NCBI GenBank assembly: GCA_014239155.1
Contig: JAAZZQ010000008.1
Coordinates: forward strand, 1-64,000
Source: Lachnospiraceae bacterium
GTDB taxonomy: Bacteria; Bacillota; Clostridia; Lachnospirales; Lachnospiraceae
Direction of reading: 5' to 3'
DNA length: 64,000 bases
The translations under genes and the position numbers were made by a program. The notes under the pieces are model-generated. The model worked only from the letters and a program-made list of their open reading frames with translations, was not told the DNA's origin and ran no database searches. Shown piece after piece: positions 1 to 9,219 of the stretch (position 1 is its first letter; each line of letters opens with the position of its first letter).

Positions 1-27
1 ATTTATGTGAATAAGGCAGGTGATTTT

Positions 28-1347
28 ATGAAAAAATCTCAAAAGCGTACCTGTTGTGATATCAGTTACATCCATCAAGCCCCATTTGGAGATGTATGCA
101 GGAACGCAAAGCCGTCCTCTTTTACCAGAGTCCGGAAAATGCCGCTACATGACCTTCTTTTTACGATGATTAACAGGAGGGGGATCACTTTGAGTCTGGA
201 ATTAAGGAATTATATGAAGATTGCACATCCGGGGTCTGAAATATCGAAGCCCGGCTACCTCAAACAGCGTATGAAGCTCAACCCGCTGGCTTTTTATGAA
301 CTGTACCGTTATCATAACAGGAATTTTTATGCGGATCCTGGATTTTCCACTTTTCAGGGCCATTTAATCCTTGCCGCAGACGGGTCGGGAATCAATATCC
401 CGACTACAGAGGAAACCCTCGAAACGTTTGGGACATCCAGTAGAAAGGGGACAAAACCCCAGGCATCCATAGGGCTTGGCTGCTTATATGATGTAATGAA
501 CCGAATGGTTCTGGAAAGTGACTGCTGTAGGTGCAAATTTGATGAAATGGCCCTTGCAGAAGAACAGATCAGCCGGATTCCTGAGACAATCGGGGAAAGC
601 CAGCCGTTTGTGGTGGTCATGGACAGGGGATACCCTTCTACAGCCGCATTCATCCGGATGATGGACCAGGGGATCCTTTTCCTTGTGCGGTTAAAGTCCA
701 GCGATTACAAAAAAGAGCAGGCTGCACTGTCCGTGCCGGATGCATGGGTGGATATCCATTTGGACAGAAGCCGAGTCAGCCATTATAAGGGGACAGAGAT
801 TGGGAAACGCATGGAAGAGCTGGGGAAAATCACCCTGCGCATGGTAAAAGTACCCCTGCCTGATGACAGAGAGGAAGTGCTGATCACAAACCTTCCTGAA
901 GAAAGCTTCGACAGCCGGCAGATCGGGGAACTGTATCATATGAGATGGGGGATTGAAACGGCATACGAAACATTGAAAGACCGACTGCAGATGGAGAACT
1001 TCACAGGAACAAAACCTGTCCTGCTGGTGCAAGACATCTACAGTACGATTTATGTCAGCAACCTCGCAGAAGATATCATCAGGGATGCGGAGGCAGAACT
1101 GGATGAACAGGAAAAGAACAGGAAACACAAGATGGCTGTCAACCAGACCATAAGCATAGGAATATTAAAAAATGATTTGATTTATATCCTGCTGGAGAAA
1201 GATCCGGGAAAGCAGGATCAGCTGTTCCAGCAGATTTATGAGGACATCAGTAAAAATCTGGTGCCAGTCAGGCCGGACCGGCATTATCGCCGGACAAAAG
1301 GGCAGCTTGCGGGAAAATATTCCAATACGCATAAGAGGGCTTATTAA
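28..1347 (+). mobile_element. IS4-family transposase (insertion sequence)
   Basis: A 439-residue DDE transposase that would cut and join the ends of its own insertion sequence. The IS4-family signature Y-x2-R-x3-E-x6-K is exact in YHMRWGIETAYETLKDRL, with upstream catalytic Asp candidates in LAADGSGI and VVMDRGYPS. The ATG at 28 is preceded by AGGTG at a good distance; a start at 7 is possible but has no binding site. The frame is full length for the family, so the copy may be active. It lies convergent with rpsI. The left terminal repeat is outside or at the edge of the window and I could not define the right one, so element borders are not given. Confidence 0.9.
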
Positions 1348-1448
1348 ATCCTATAAAGAATGTGTTTTCAGAATTGAAGCCGGGGAGATTATGCCTTCTT
1401 GCCGTTAACGCAGAAACCCTACGATTGATTCTGCTGGATAAAAATGCA

Positions 1449-1504
1449 ATAATCCCAGATATCTTTTTGCTTAAACAGCATAAAAAGATGTCCGGGATTA
1501 TTAT
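1449..1504. terminator. Bidirectional hairpin between the transposase and rpsI
   Basis: The arms AATAATCCC and GGGATTATT, with an inner pairing of CTTTTT and AAAAAG, form a long stem. A T-run follows on the plus strand (ATTTTTCC) and on the minus strand (GCATTTTT). It would end transcription of rplM-rpsI from one side and the transposase from the other. Confidence 0.7.
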
Positions 1505-1580
1505 TTTTCCTTAAGTTAATGACATTACGAAAATACTGGATTTTCGGGAGTTTTGCATACCTTTTGAAATCTGTATAAAA

Positions 1581-1985
1581 TTATCTCTTACTAAACTGTG
1601 GTGCACGACGGGCAGCCTTGAGACCATATTTCTTTCTCTCTTTCATACGAGGATCGCGTGTCAGGAAACCTTCCTTCTTGAGCACTGGTCTATAGTCGGC
1701 GTCTGCCTGCAATAAAGCTCTTGAAATACCATGTCTAATCGCACCTGCCTGTCCTGTGTAGCCGCCGCCCTTCACATTTACAAGTACATCAAATTTATCA
1801 ACGGTATCTGTTGCAGCCAGAGGCTGACGAACAATAACCTTTAATGTCTCCAAACCAAAATAATCATCAATCCCTCTCTTATTAATTGTGATATTGCCAT
1901 TGCCCGGTGTCAGATATACTCTAGCGATTGATTTCTTTCTTCTACCTGTTCCATAATATCTTGAAGCATTTGCTGCCTTTGCCAT
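1581..1985 (-). CDS. rpsI: 30S ribosomal protein S9
   Basis: Small-subunit protein S9, 134 residues, whose C-terminal tail reaches the P-site tRNA. The sequence carries the family core [12 protein letters not shown] near the N-terminus, [15 protein letters not shown] in the middle, and ends in the invariant SKR tail. The ATG is preceded by AAAGGAGG. It follows rplM by 30 bases, the usual L13-S9 pair, and would share its promoter. Nothing unusual was seen. Confidence 0.98.
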   Translation of the reverse strand: MAKAANASRYYGTGRRKKSIARVYLTPGNGNITINKRGIDDYFGLETLKVIVRQPLAATDTVDKFDVLVNVKGGGYTGQAGAIRHGISRALLQADADYRPVLKKEGFLTRDPRMKERKKYGLKAARRAPQFSKR

Positions 1986-2015
1986 TTTAATTTCCTCCTT
2001 TACTCATCACACTGA

Positions 2016-2444
2016 TTAAAATGTCAATGTCTCGGGCTTCTGAGCCGCATGTTTGTGCTCAGGTCCTGCATATACAAAGAGTTTCTTGTACATCTGACGT
2101 CCCAAAGGTCCTTTCGGAAGCATACCTCTTACCGCATGCTCAATTACCTCTTCTGGTCTCTTATTCAACTTCTCTCTCAATGTTGTAGATTTCATACCTC
2201 CAACATAATCAGAGTGACGATAGTATATTTTTTGGTCTAATTTCTTTCCTGTCACTGCAACCTTCTCAGCATTGATGACAATTACATAATCACCTGTATC
2301 CATATGAGGAGTAAAAATTGGCTTTTTCTTTCCTCTCAATACGCTCGCAATCTCTGTTGCCAAACGTCCTAATGTCATACCTGTAGCGTCTACTACATAC
2401 CATTTTCTATCAATTGTAGCTGGGCTAGCCATAAACGTTTTCAT
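2016..2444 (-). CDS. rplM: 50S ribosomal protein L13
   Basis: Large-subunit assembly protein L13, 142 residues, the normal bacterial length. Recognisable stretches are [16 protein letters not shown] near the N-terminus, [16 protein letters not shown], and the terminal [15 protein letters not shown]. The start is supported by GGAGGG just upstream. It is first in a two-gene operon with rpsI and is separated from its promoter by a leader of about 175 bases. Confidence 0.98.
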   Translation of the reverse strand: MKTFMASPATIDRKWYVVDATGMTLGRLATEIASVLRGKKKPIFTPHMDTGDYVIVINAEKVAVTGKKLDQKIYYRHSDYVGGMKSTTLREKLNKRPEEVIEHAVRGMLPKGPLGRQMYKKLFVYAGPEHKHAAQKPETLTF

Positions 2445-2620
2445 GATGTTCCCTCCATATATTTAGCCTGTCGGCTCTCCTTTGATGGTTATTCCTGTCT
2501 AAATCCTTTGATGCGGAATGTCCGGCCACATCTTCTGGAATCACAAGTCACCTAGATACTTTGACTGACACCTCTGTAAATATCGGGGCTTTGATATTGT
2601 ACGATCACATGTCGCCACAT
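2445..2620 (-). promoter_or_regulatory. 5' leader of rplM-rpsI
   Basis: Untranslated stretch of about 175 bases between the rplM promoter and its start codon. In Firmicutes this position often holds an L13-type autoregulatory leader; that is family knowledge, and I could not confirm the motif by eye. Confidence 0.4.
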
Positions 2621-2626
2621 TGAATT

Positions 2627-2655
2627 ATTATATTATACGGTTCCTAGTGTGTCAA
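2627..2655 (-). promoter_or_regulatory. Consensus sigma-A promoter for rplM-rpsI
   Basis: On the minus strand TTGACA (2655-2650), a 17-base spacer, and TATAAT (2632-2627). Both hexamers match the consensus exactly. A second TATAAT overlaps at 2637-2632 but gives a 12-base spacer. The promoter sits just after the truA stop codon, so rplM-rpsI is a separate transcription unit. Confidence 0.88.
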
Positions 2656-2675
2656 TACCCAAATTGTCAAATTAT

Positions 2676-3422
2676 TTATTCGATACTAACAAACTCATAT
2701 TTGATTAGCAGCAACCCACATGCTGGCGCGGTTGGTCCTGCCATTGTGCGGTCACAGGCTTTTAGAATCTCCTCTATCTTCTCAGGAGCGAAACTTCCTT
2801 TTCCCACTTCCATCAATGTACCTGCTATAATCCGAACCATATTGTACAGAAAACCGGAACCGGTTACTCGAATTGTTATCATTTCGCCAATTCGTTCCAC
2901 AACAATCTCATAGATTGTCCTCACTGTAGACTCTGCTGTCGTGCCCACACTACAAAAGCTCTTAAAATCGTGCTCTCCCACCAAATAATTGGCGGCTCTC
3001 TGCATTGCACTCACATCAAGCGGCACATAGGTAAAATGTGAGTACAACCGATATATTGGCATTGGAAACGCACTATTCCAAATCTTGTATTCATACGTTT
3101 TTCTGCTGTTCTGTCGTCTGGGGTGAAACTCCTGTGGCACTTCTCTTGACGCTTGGATTCGAATGTCTTGCGGAAGTCTTTGATTTAATGCATACGAAAA
3201 TTTTTCAGCAGGCATTCTCGCCTGTGTGTCAAACACTGCAATATTTCCAAGAGCATGTACCCCTGTATCCGTTCTCGACGCGCCAATCACTTTGATTTCC
3301 TCTTGCAAAAGAGTACTCAATGTTTCATTGAGCACAGACTCGACTGTCACCACATTCGGTTGAATCTGCCATCCATGATAGTTCGTGCCATCATAGGCTA
3401 CAGTTAACATTACACGTTTCAT
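2676..3422 (-). CDS. truA: tRNA pseudouridine synthase A
   Basis: Converts uridines 38-40 in the anticodon arm of many tRNAs to pseudouridine. At 248 residues it has the family length. The catalytic aspartate lies in GASRTDTGVHALGN (about residues 47-60), and the C-terminal half holds GSGFLYNMVRIIAGTL. The N-terminal VAYDGTNYHGWQ is also typical. It is the last gene behind ecfA1-ecfA2-ecfT, the usual Firmicutes order, but a 256-base spacer with two repeat structures separates it from ecfT. Confidence 0.97.
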   Translation of the reverse strand: MKRVMLTVAYDGTNYHGWQIQPNVVTVESVLNETLSTLLQEEIKVIGASRTDTGVHALGNIAVFDTQARMPAEKFSYALNQRLPQDIRIQASREVPQEFHPRRQNSRKTYEYKIWNSAFPMPIYRLYSHFTYVPLDVSAMQRAANYLVGEHDFKSFCSVGTTAESTVRTIYEIVVERIGEMITIRVTGSGFLYNMVRIIAGTLMEVGKGSFAPEKIEEILKACDRTMAGPTAPACGLLLIKYEFVSIE

Positions 3423-3498
3423 AACACTTTTGTCTCCTCTTTCTGTCCTATCTCTAACAGAATACTCTCACAGTAGCTCACGTAAAAATTTATCTTCT

Positions 3499-3555
3499 CT
3501 ACTAGCGCGCTGGGTGTCCATCAGCTTACTGAAATATTTCATCTGACGCCCATAG
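3499..3555 (+). repeat. Dispersed hairpin repeat E, copy 1
   Basis: Copy of a family also found at 31917, 52254 and 59145. It begins CTACTAGCGCGC, has outer arms GGGTGTC and GACGCCC (one G-T pair), an inner hairpin TCAG-CTTA-CTGA, and a conserved ATATTTC on the 3' side of the inner hairpin. Unlike the other copies it is not followed by TGTGCATAAA and a terminator; instead it runs into the inverted repeat at 3556. Confidence 0.6.
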
Positions 3556-3670
3556 GAACTGTAAAGAAATAAAATGACAATATTGCGCAGGATATATCTT
3601 CGAGGCTTTTTGACCTGTGCAATCAGAGTCATAGACCAGCAAGATTGTTTGAGTTATTTCTTTGCAGTTC
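3556..3670. repeat. Inverted-repeat element between ecfT and truA
   Basis: Arms of 17 bases at 3556-3572 and 3654-3670 match at 16 positions (GAACTGTAAAGAAATAA against its complement). Inside them TTGCGCAGG and CCTGTGCAA form a second stem. It could be a small non-autonomous mobile repeat or a folded intercistronic RNA; the sequence alone does not decide. Confidence 0.55.
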
Positions 3671-3678
3671 CATATGCA

Positions 3679-4506
3679 TTAAAAAGCAATATGGCTCAAT
3701 AATGCTGGTATCAATCTTCCAGCCGCTACTCCTACAACAAGGTAACAAGCCACAATCGCATAGGCAATGTAATCCCTTTTGTGATAATGCAATGGCTTCA
3801 TCTTTGTGCGATGTTCGCCTCCTCTGTAACAGCGGGCCTCCATCGCCATTGCCAAGTCATTTGCACGGCGAAATGCAGAAATAAAAAGTGGCACTAAAAG
3901 CGGCACTAAACTCTTTGCTTTTTTTATCAAATTTCCGCTCTCAAAATCAGCACACCTTGCAAGTTGCGCTTTCATAATTTTATCTGTCTCTTCCATTAAA
4001 ATCGGTATAAAACGAAGCGCAATTGACATCATCATTGCAATTTCATGCACTGGAACTTTTATTCTATTTAATGGTTTTAGCATCTTTTCCAAACCATCTG
4101 TCAGTTGATTTGGCGTGGTGGTCAATGTCATAACCGATGAACCAATAATTAAAAATGCAAGCCGAATCGCCAAAAGTAATGCAAGCCTCACTCCTTCTTT
4201 TGTAATCCGAAATTTCCAAATCTGCACAAGCGGATCACCCGGCGTTAAAAACAAGTTAAAAAGAATTGTGATTGACAACAAAAATATAATTGACTTCATT
4301 CCTTTTACCATAAATTTAAAAGGAACCTTTGATAATTTAATCACAAGCGCAAGAAACAAAGCCGCTACGAAATATCCCCAAACTCCATGAAAAATGAACA
4401 GCGAGATAATAAATAAAATTGTTGTCCCTAGTTTTACTCTGGGGTCCAGTCTATGTATCACAGAATCAGCCTGATAATATTGTCCTAATGTGATATCCCT
4501 CAGCAT
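3679..4506 (-). CDS. ecfT: ECF transporter transmembrane subunit EcfT
   Basis: Membrane scaffold that couples the two ATPases EcfA1 and EcfA2 to exchangeable substrate-binding S components for vitamin or metal uptake. The 275-residue protein is strongly hydrophobic with several membrane segments, and carries the coupling-helix signatures around AQLARCADF and MAMEARCYRGG, variants of the Ala-Arg-Gly motifs of this family. It follows ecfA2 by 10 bases. No S component lies nearby, so this is a shared (group II) energising module; the substrate cannot be inferred here. Confidence 0.95.
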   Translation of the reverse strand: MLRDITLGQYYQADSVIHRLDPRVKLGTTILFIISLFIFHGVWGYFVAALFLALVIKLSKVPFKFMVKGMKSIIFLLSITILFNLFLTPGDPLVQIWKFRITKEGVRLALLLAIRLAFLIIGSSVMTLTTTPNQLTDGLEKMLKPLNRIKVPVHEIAMMMSIALRFIPILMEETDKIMKAQLARCADFESGNLIKKAKSLVPLLVPLFISAFRRANDLAMAMEARCYRGGEHRTKMKPLHYHKRDYIAYAIVACYLVVGVAAGRLIPALLSHIAF

Positions 4507-4516
4507 AACCTGTCAC

Positions 4517-5389
4517 CTATCTTTCCCTTTGCATTACTGCAAGTTTTGTAAAATAGTCTTTTATCTCCCTCTTTGCTTCCTCAATTGTCGTGATCGCATC
4601 ACTGACGTTATAACCGTGATCGCGCAGTTCCTTCATAATATATGTCACTTGCGGCGCAGCAAGACCAATTGTCTCCAGCTCCTGATAGTGTTTGAAAACT
4701 TCTTTGGGAATATCATCATATAAAATGCTTCCCCGACTCATCACAATAATCCGGTCAACATATTTTGCCACATCATCCATGCTGTGCGATACCAAAAGAA
4801 CCGTAATTCCTGTCTCCACCTTGAGTTTTAAAATCTGGTCAAGGATTTCATCGCGTCCTTTTGGATCCAGTCCAGCAGTTGGTTCATCAAGGATTAAAAC
4901 TTCTGGTTTCATAGCAAGGACACCTGCAATTGCAACACGTCTTTTTTGACCGCCTGACAAGTCAAAAGGAGATTGATAAAAATATTCGTCTTCAAGCCCT
5001 ACCAGTTTTAGTGCCTCATATGCACGCAATTCTATCTCCTTTTTTGACAAGCCAAGGTTTTTTGGACCAAAACAGACGTCAGAAAATACATCTGTCTCAA
5101 AAAGTTGATGTTCCGGATATTGAAAAACAAGACCTACTTTGCTGCGCAGCATCTTTTTGTCAAAATCACTGTCGTCAATATCTTGCCCATTAAAATAAAT
5201 ATTTCCTGAAGTTGCGCGCATCAATCCATTCAGATGCTGGACCAGCGTCGATTTGCCAGAACCAGTGTGACCAATCAGTCCTATAAATTGCCCGTCTGGT
5301 ATCACAAGGCTTATTTTGTCTAACGCTTTTACCGCCATAGCGGTATCTTCCCCATAAATATGACTCACTTTATCCAAAATAATTGGCAT
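4517..5389 (-). CDS. ecfA2: ECF transporter ATPase EcfA2
   Basis: One of two ATPases that drive the ECF vitamin transporter. The 290-residue protein has Walker [18 protein letters not shown]-loop FQYPEHQLF, signature [13 protein letters not shown], and Walker [14 protein letters not shown] chose the ATG giving [13 protein letters not shown] because AGGGCGG precedes it; upstream in-frame codons would lie deep inside ecfA1. The start overlaps the end of ecfA1 by 20 bases, which suggests coupled translation. Confidence 0.96.
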   Translation of the reverse strand: MPIILDKVSHIYGEDTAMAVKALDKISLVIPDGQFIGLIGHTGSGKSTLVQHLNGLMRATSGNIYFNGQDIDDSDFDKKMLRSKVGLVFQYPEHQLFETDVFSDVCFGPKNLGLSKKEIELRAYEALKLVGLEDEYFYQSPFDLSGGQKRRVAIAGVLAMKPEVLILDEPTAGLDPKGRDEILDQILKLKVETGITVLLVSHSMDDVAKYVDRIIVMSRGSILYDDIPKEVFKHYQELETIGLAAPQVTYIMKELRDHGYNVSDAITTIEEAKREIKDYFTKLAVMQRER

Positions 5390-6257
5390 ATTTGTCCGCC
5401 CTTTCTGTTCTATATCGGTCAAGCGCCTCCCTAAATTCCTGTTTTGTAAGCACGCCTTTTGGCATTGGAAATCCTTCCTTTGCAAGCTCATGTGCAAGCA
5501 GCGTCACCTGTGGTACATCAAGACGAAGCTCCTTTAATCGCTCCACTTCAGAAAATACTTCCCGCGGTGTTCCCTGAAGTGTGACTTTGCCTTTATCCAT
5601 CACATAAACCCTATCCGCATAAATTACTTCTTCCATATAATGCGTAATCAAAATCACGGTGATCTGTTCCACATCATTCAATGCTCGGACCGCACGAATA
5701 ACCTCTTTGCGCCCCATTGGGTCCAGCATTGCTGTAGGCTCATCAAGCACGATACACTTTGGATGCATGGCAATTACCCCTGCTATAGACACGCGCTGTT
5801 TCTGTCCTCCAGAAAGCTTATTAGGGGAAAATTTGCGAAACGAATACATTCCTACCGCCTTAAGGCTTTCCTCCACACGCTCCCAAATCTCCTGTGTGGG
5901 CACTCCCATATTCTCCGGACCAAATCCAACATCCTCCTCAACAACCTGACCGATAATTTGATTGTCTGGATTCTGAAAAACCATTCCTGCTGTCTGCCGG
6001 ATATCCCATACATATGTCTCGTCCTTTGTATCTTTTCCATCTACCCAGACAGTTCCCTCTGTTGGATAAAGAATCGCGTTCAAGTGTTTTGCCAGCGTCG
6101 ATTTACCAGAGCCGTTATGTCCCAGAATAGCCACAAAATCTCCTTGCTTTATATCAAGGTTTACATCATCCACCGCAGTGGTTATTCCTTCCACATTACC
6201 TTCCTCGTCGCGCCGTATATATTCATATATTAAATCCCTGACCTTGATTAAACTCAT
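5370..6257 (-). CDS. ecfA1: ECF transporter ATPase EcfA1
   Basis: First ATPase of the ECF module, 295 residues. Walker A is [16 protein letters not shown], the Q-loop [11 protein letters not shown], the signature [13 protein letters not shown] and Walker [13 protein letters not shown], followed by the switch histidine in [14 protein letters not shown] precedes the ATG. It lies 75 bases after the J-domain gene and overlaps ecfA2. The order ecfA1-ecfA2-ecfT-truA after rplQ is standard in Firmicutes. Confidence 0.96.
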   Translation of the reverse strand: MSLIKVRDLIYEYIRRDEEGNVEGITTAVDDVNLDIKQGDFVAILGHNGSGKSTLAKHLNAILYPTEGTVWVDGKDTKDETYVWDIRQTAGMVFQNPDNQIIGQVVEEDVGFGPENMGVPTQEIWERVEESLKAVGMYSFRKFSPNKLSGGQKQRVSIAGVIAMHPKCIVLDEPTAMLDPMGRKEVIRAVRALNDVEQITVILITHYMEEVIYADRVYVMDKGKVTLQGTPREVFSEVERLKELRLDVPQVTLLAHELAKEGFPMPKGVLTKQEFREALDRYRTERADKYANYFG

Positions 6258-6332
6258 GCTAGCCCTCCGTGCAGTTGCTTAAAGCTGTGCGAAATATTAA
6301 AATCTCTCTGTCTATGCTGTATCAGCTTAGAA

Positions 6333-7031
6333 CTATTTTTTCCGTTCCTCTTCCTGCATCTGCTGTTGCATAAATGCCTGATGCAATTTTCTGCGCTGTA
6401 AGATCTCTTTGTGTTCCTGATCCAATGCAATCTGCCGTTTGATTGTCTCTGCCAGCCAGATTGCACGTATCTTCTCAAGAATTTCCTCCTCAGTACTCTT
6501 AGAAGTTCCCGCCATCTGGTCTGTGTACTCTTTTCCATAAAATCGCATCTGTTGTTGGCGCTTTTTCGTATTCTTATACTCCTCTTCCCATTTTTGGATT
6601 TTTTCTCTATCCTTCTCTTTTTCTTTCTGTCTTTTGTAACTGGCTTTCGCCGCAGCCGTACTCGCATAGACTTTAGCGGGACGCGCATTTACTGGTGTCC
6701 CACTTGCCTGCGCAGCTCCCATTGCCCCCGCAAAATAAGGGTTGTTGTACTGCCAAGCAGTTGCACCGTACATGGCATTATCTGCTGGATTGCCAAACGG
6801 GTGGTATCCCGGATAGGTGGTTGTATTGGTTCTCGTTTCTGAGATTGTATTTGGATGATTCAGTAAATATTCATATGCCTTTTGTACTTTAATATAATAA
6901 TCCTTTGTATCTGTATCTGGGTTCATATCTGGGTGATATAGTTTGGCTTTGTACCGATAAGCTCTCTTAATCTGTTCCTCGGAAGCATTTTCGCCAATTC
7001 CCAGATAATAACATGCCTCTTTTCTTGTCAT
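6333..7031 (-). CDS. J-domain protein of unknown partner
   Basis: N-terminal J domain (about residues 1-60) with the intact HPD motif in KLYHPDMNPDTD, which in this family stimulates Hsp70 ATPase. It is followed by a Tyr/Asn/Gly-rich linker and, from about residue 125, a long charged helical region rich in Lys, Glu and Gln (for example EKEKDREKIQKWEEEYK), probably a coiled coil. No zinc-finger or C-terminal DnaJ domain is present, so it is not DnaJ itself. The ATG at 7031 is the first good start, but a GTG at 7040 lies closer to the only GAGG. The binding site is buried in a strong hairpin (see the leader). Confidence 0.8.
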   Translation of the reverse strand: MTRKEACYYLGIGENASEEQIKRAYRYKAKLYHPDMNPDTDTKDYYIKVQKAYEYLLNHPNTISETRTNTTTYPGYHPFGNPADNAMYGATAWQYNNPYFAGAMGAAQASGTPVNARPAKVYASTAAAKASYKRQKEKEKDREKIQKWEEEYKNTKKRQQQMRFYGKEYTDQMAGTSKSTEEEILEKIRAIWLAETIKRQIALDQEHKEILQRRKLHQAFMQQQMQEEERKK

Positions 7032-7043
7032 ATTTTGCACCAA

Positions 7044-7159
7044 GCCTCAAGCGAAAATGCTTGCATTTTCATTTGAGGCGCAAACACAAAGGGTGAAAGA
7101 TATGTGTTTGCACTTTATTCCTTTCTCTTTTTTTCTTTCACCCTTTCATATTGATCCAT
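7044..7159 (-). promoter_or_regulatory. Candidate RNA switch in the leader of the J-domain/ECF operon
   Basis: Three strong pairings are packed together. A perfect 13-base pair: 7088-7100 with 7134-7146 (AAAGGGTGAAAGA). A perfect 9-base pair: 7080-7088 with 7103-7111 (GCAAACACA). These interleave, so they form a pseudoknot or exclude each other. A third hairpin, 7044-7060 with 7063-7079, has 17-base arms with two mismatches, and its 3' arm (as RNA) holds the GAGG that would serve the J-domain gene. A 14-codon open frame (7159-7115, minus strand) spans one arm of the first pairing. Confidence 0.55.
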
Positions 7160-7221
7160 AATCGCTCTATTCCTCTCACACCCAATACAATTTCTGTAAA
7201 CAGATCACCATATGTGGCAGA

Positions 7222-7283
7222 TAATCATTCAGAAATATAGGTGTACTCCATAAAAATTCAGTTCCTATACTTCTGAATGATTA
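7222..7283. repeat. 20-base inverted repeat after the rplQ terminator
   Basis: Arms 7222-7241 and 7264-7283 match at 19 of 20 positions, around a 22-base loop. The first arm contains AATCATTCAGAAATATAGG. It lies between the rplQ terminator and the J-domain leader and has no T-run, so it is not an obvious terminator. Confidence 0.6.
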
Positions 7284-7305
7284 CCATTTTTGTAATAAAT
7301 TATGC

Positions 7306-7333
7306 CAAAAACGCTCCCAAAAGATGGGAGCGC
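7306..7333 (-). terminator. Terminator of the S10-spc-alpha operon
   Basis: On the minus strand the stem CGCTCCCA / TGGGAGCG is followed by TTTTTGGC. It sits 20 bases past the rplQ stop codon and is the first clear terminator after the whole ribosomal run. Confidence 0.88.
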
Positions 7334-7352
7334 CAAAAATACAATTTTTCTG

Positions 7353-7895
7353 TTATACAAACTCAAGTACTACCTGCATAGCACCATCACCCTTACGCTG
7401 ACCAATCTTGACAATTCTTGTGTACCCGCCTTTGCGACCAACATACTTTGGCGCAACCTCGTCAAATAATTTTGCCACAAGGTCAAGTTCTTTTGTATTT
7501 CTCTTCTTGCCGGCATTCTTTGCAGGAACTTCTTTCACTGTATACAATACTTTGAGCATCTGTCTTCTGGCGTGAAGTCTTGATGGTAAGTCCTTCTTAA
7601 TCTCCTTCTCAACCTCATCATAAACAGTAACTCTCTTACCGTTCTTCTCCTCTTTTACCCGCTTGCCATCTTTGTCTTTTCTGGCAACCTTCGCAGTAAC
7701 CTTAACCGTTTCAAAATTGTCTTTTTCTTTTACTGCCAGCGCAATCAGCCCTTCTACAATCTTCTGAACTTCCTTCGCTCTCGCCTCAGTTGTGATAATT
7801 CTGCCTTCCTTGCTGGCAATTAAAGCTGTAACCTGCCCTCTTAACAAGGCCTTTCTCTGATCTGATGTTCTTCCGAGTTTTCTATAACCTGCCAT
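7353..7895 (-). CDS. rplQ: 50S ribosomal protein L17, long form
   Basis: Large-subunit protein near the exit tunnel. The core is clear: [20 protein letters not shown] at the start, [35 protein letters not shown] and the terminal [16 protein letters not shown]. At 180 residues it is longer than the roughly 115-130 common in bacteria. The extra length is a charged insert of some 40 residues around [17 protein letters not shown] and a second one near [13 protein letters not shown]. It follows rpoA after a 201-base spacer and ends the operon. Confidence 0.97.
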   Translation of the reverse strand: MAGYRKLGRTSDQRKALLRGQVTALIASKEGRIITTEARAKEVQKIVEGLIALAVKEKDNFETVKVTAKVARKDKDGKRVKEEKNGKRVTVYDEVEKEIKKDLPSRLHARRQMLKVLYTVKEVPAKNAGKKRNTKELDLVAKLFDEVAPKYVGRKGGYTRIVKIGQRKGDGAMQVVLEFV

Positions 7896-8096
7896 ATTAG
7901 GCTCCTTTCATTGCGAGGACATATCACCTACTATCTATCAGCCAAAAACTGTTATGTAGGCTACCCTCCTTGGTGGAACAAATGACAACGCCCTTTGGTC
8001 TTACTTGTCAAATGTTAATCAATCAATTCCATCTTTGAGTACAGATACGAACTCTTTGGGATTACCGCACCTGCATATAATTTGACTTACACTTTT

Positions 8097-9062
8097 TTAG
8101 TCTTCTATTGGATTGAGCTGTAAACCTAACTCCTTTAATTTTGCTAATACCTCATCTAAAGACTTGCGTCCTAAATTGCGAACCTTCATCATATCTTCTG
8201 ATGTGCGATTCGTCAACTCCTCAACAGTATTGATACCTGCCCTTTTCAAGCAGTTATAAGAACGAACAGACAACTCCAATTCATCAATGCTCATCTCAAG
8301 CACTTTTTCCTTCTCGTCATCCTCTTTCTCAATCATAACTTCTGCATTCTTTGCATTTTCAGAAAGATTGATAAAAAGTTTCAAATGTTCACTCAGTACC
8401 TTAGCCGCTAGACTGACTGCCTCATCGGGAGCCAATGTCGCATCTGTATAAACATCTAAAGACAACTTATCATAATCTGTAATCTGACCAACACGGGTAT
8501 TCTCCACAGTGACATTTACTCGTTCTACAGGGGTATAAATAGAATCCACTGCGATAACACCAATTGGCAAATCCTCACTCTTGTTTTTGTCCGCACTGAT
8601 ATAGCCTCTACCCTTTGTAATCAATATTTCCATGTAAAGCTTGCTATCTTTCCCGCCATTCAAAGTCGCAATAACCTGATCTGGATTCATAATCTCAATA
8701 TCCTGATCCACTTGAATATCGGACGCTCTGACAACACCTTCACCTTCAAAATCAACAATTGCCTTTTTTACTTCATCCGTTTCACAGTTGTTTTTGATCG
8801 CCAGGCTCTTCAGATTCATAACAATCTCAGTCACATCTTCCTTGACTCCGGGAATCGAACTGAACTCATGCAGAACACCATCAATTTTAACCTGACTTAC
8901 CGCTGCACCGGGTAGGGAAGCAAGCATAATCCTCCTGAGAGAATTGCCCAGTGTAATTCCGTATCCTCTCTCCAAAGGTTCCACGATAAACTTACCGTAT
9001 CTTTTGTCTTCAGAGATTTCCGCCACTTCAATATTTGGACTGTCAAAATCAAATGCCAACAC
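8097..9062 (-). CDS. rpoA: DNA-directed RNA polymerase subunit alpha
   Basis: Alpha subunit, 321 residues, that assembles the polymerase through its N-terminal domain ([19 protein letters not shown], about residues 32-50) and contacts upstream DNA and activators through its C-terminal domain ([19 protein letters not shown], then [19 protein letters not shown]). Length and both domains are normal. It sits between rpsD and rplQ, as expected for the alpha operon. Confidence 0.98.
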   Translation of the reverse strand: MLAFDFDSPNIEVAEISEDKRYGKFIVEPLERGYGITLGNSLRRIMLASLPGAAVSQVKIDGVLHEFSSIPGVKEDVTEIVMNLKSLAIKNNCETDEVKKAIVDFEGEGVVRASDIQVDQDIEIMNPDQVIATLNGGKDSKLYMEILITKGRGYISADKNKSEDLPIGVIAVDSIYTPVERVNVTVENTRVGQITDYDKLSLDVYTDATLAPDEAVSLAAKVLSEHLKLFINLSENAKNAEVMIEKEDDEKEKVLEMSIDELELSVRSYNCLKRAGINTVEELTNRTSEDMMKVRNLGRKSLDEVLAKLKELGLQLNPIED

Positions 9063-9219
9063 TGTAAATACCCTCCTTCTAATGGATGTGACAAATAGCT
9101 TTCCCGCAAATTATCCATTGCGAAATTGCTACTGTATTTATAAGTGCAACAATAGAAAGTACACATATGCGCACTTCCTACTGTCAAATTCTTATTTTCT
9201 GCTTATTCTTCCAATAAAA

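Noticed and set aside
2445-2620. Confident match to the L13 leader family
   Set aside because: The position fits but I could not draw the expected conserved stem, so it is listed only as a leader.
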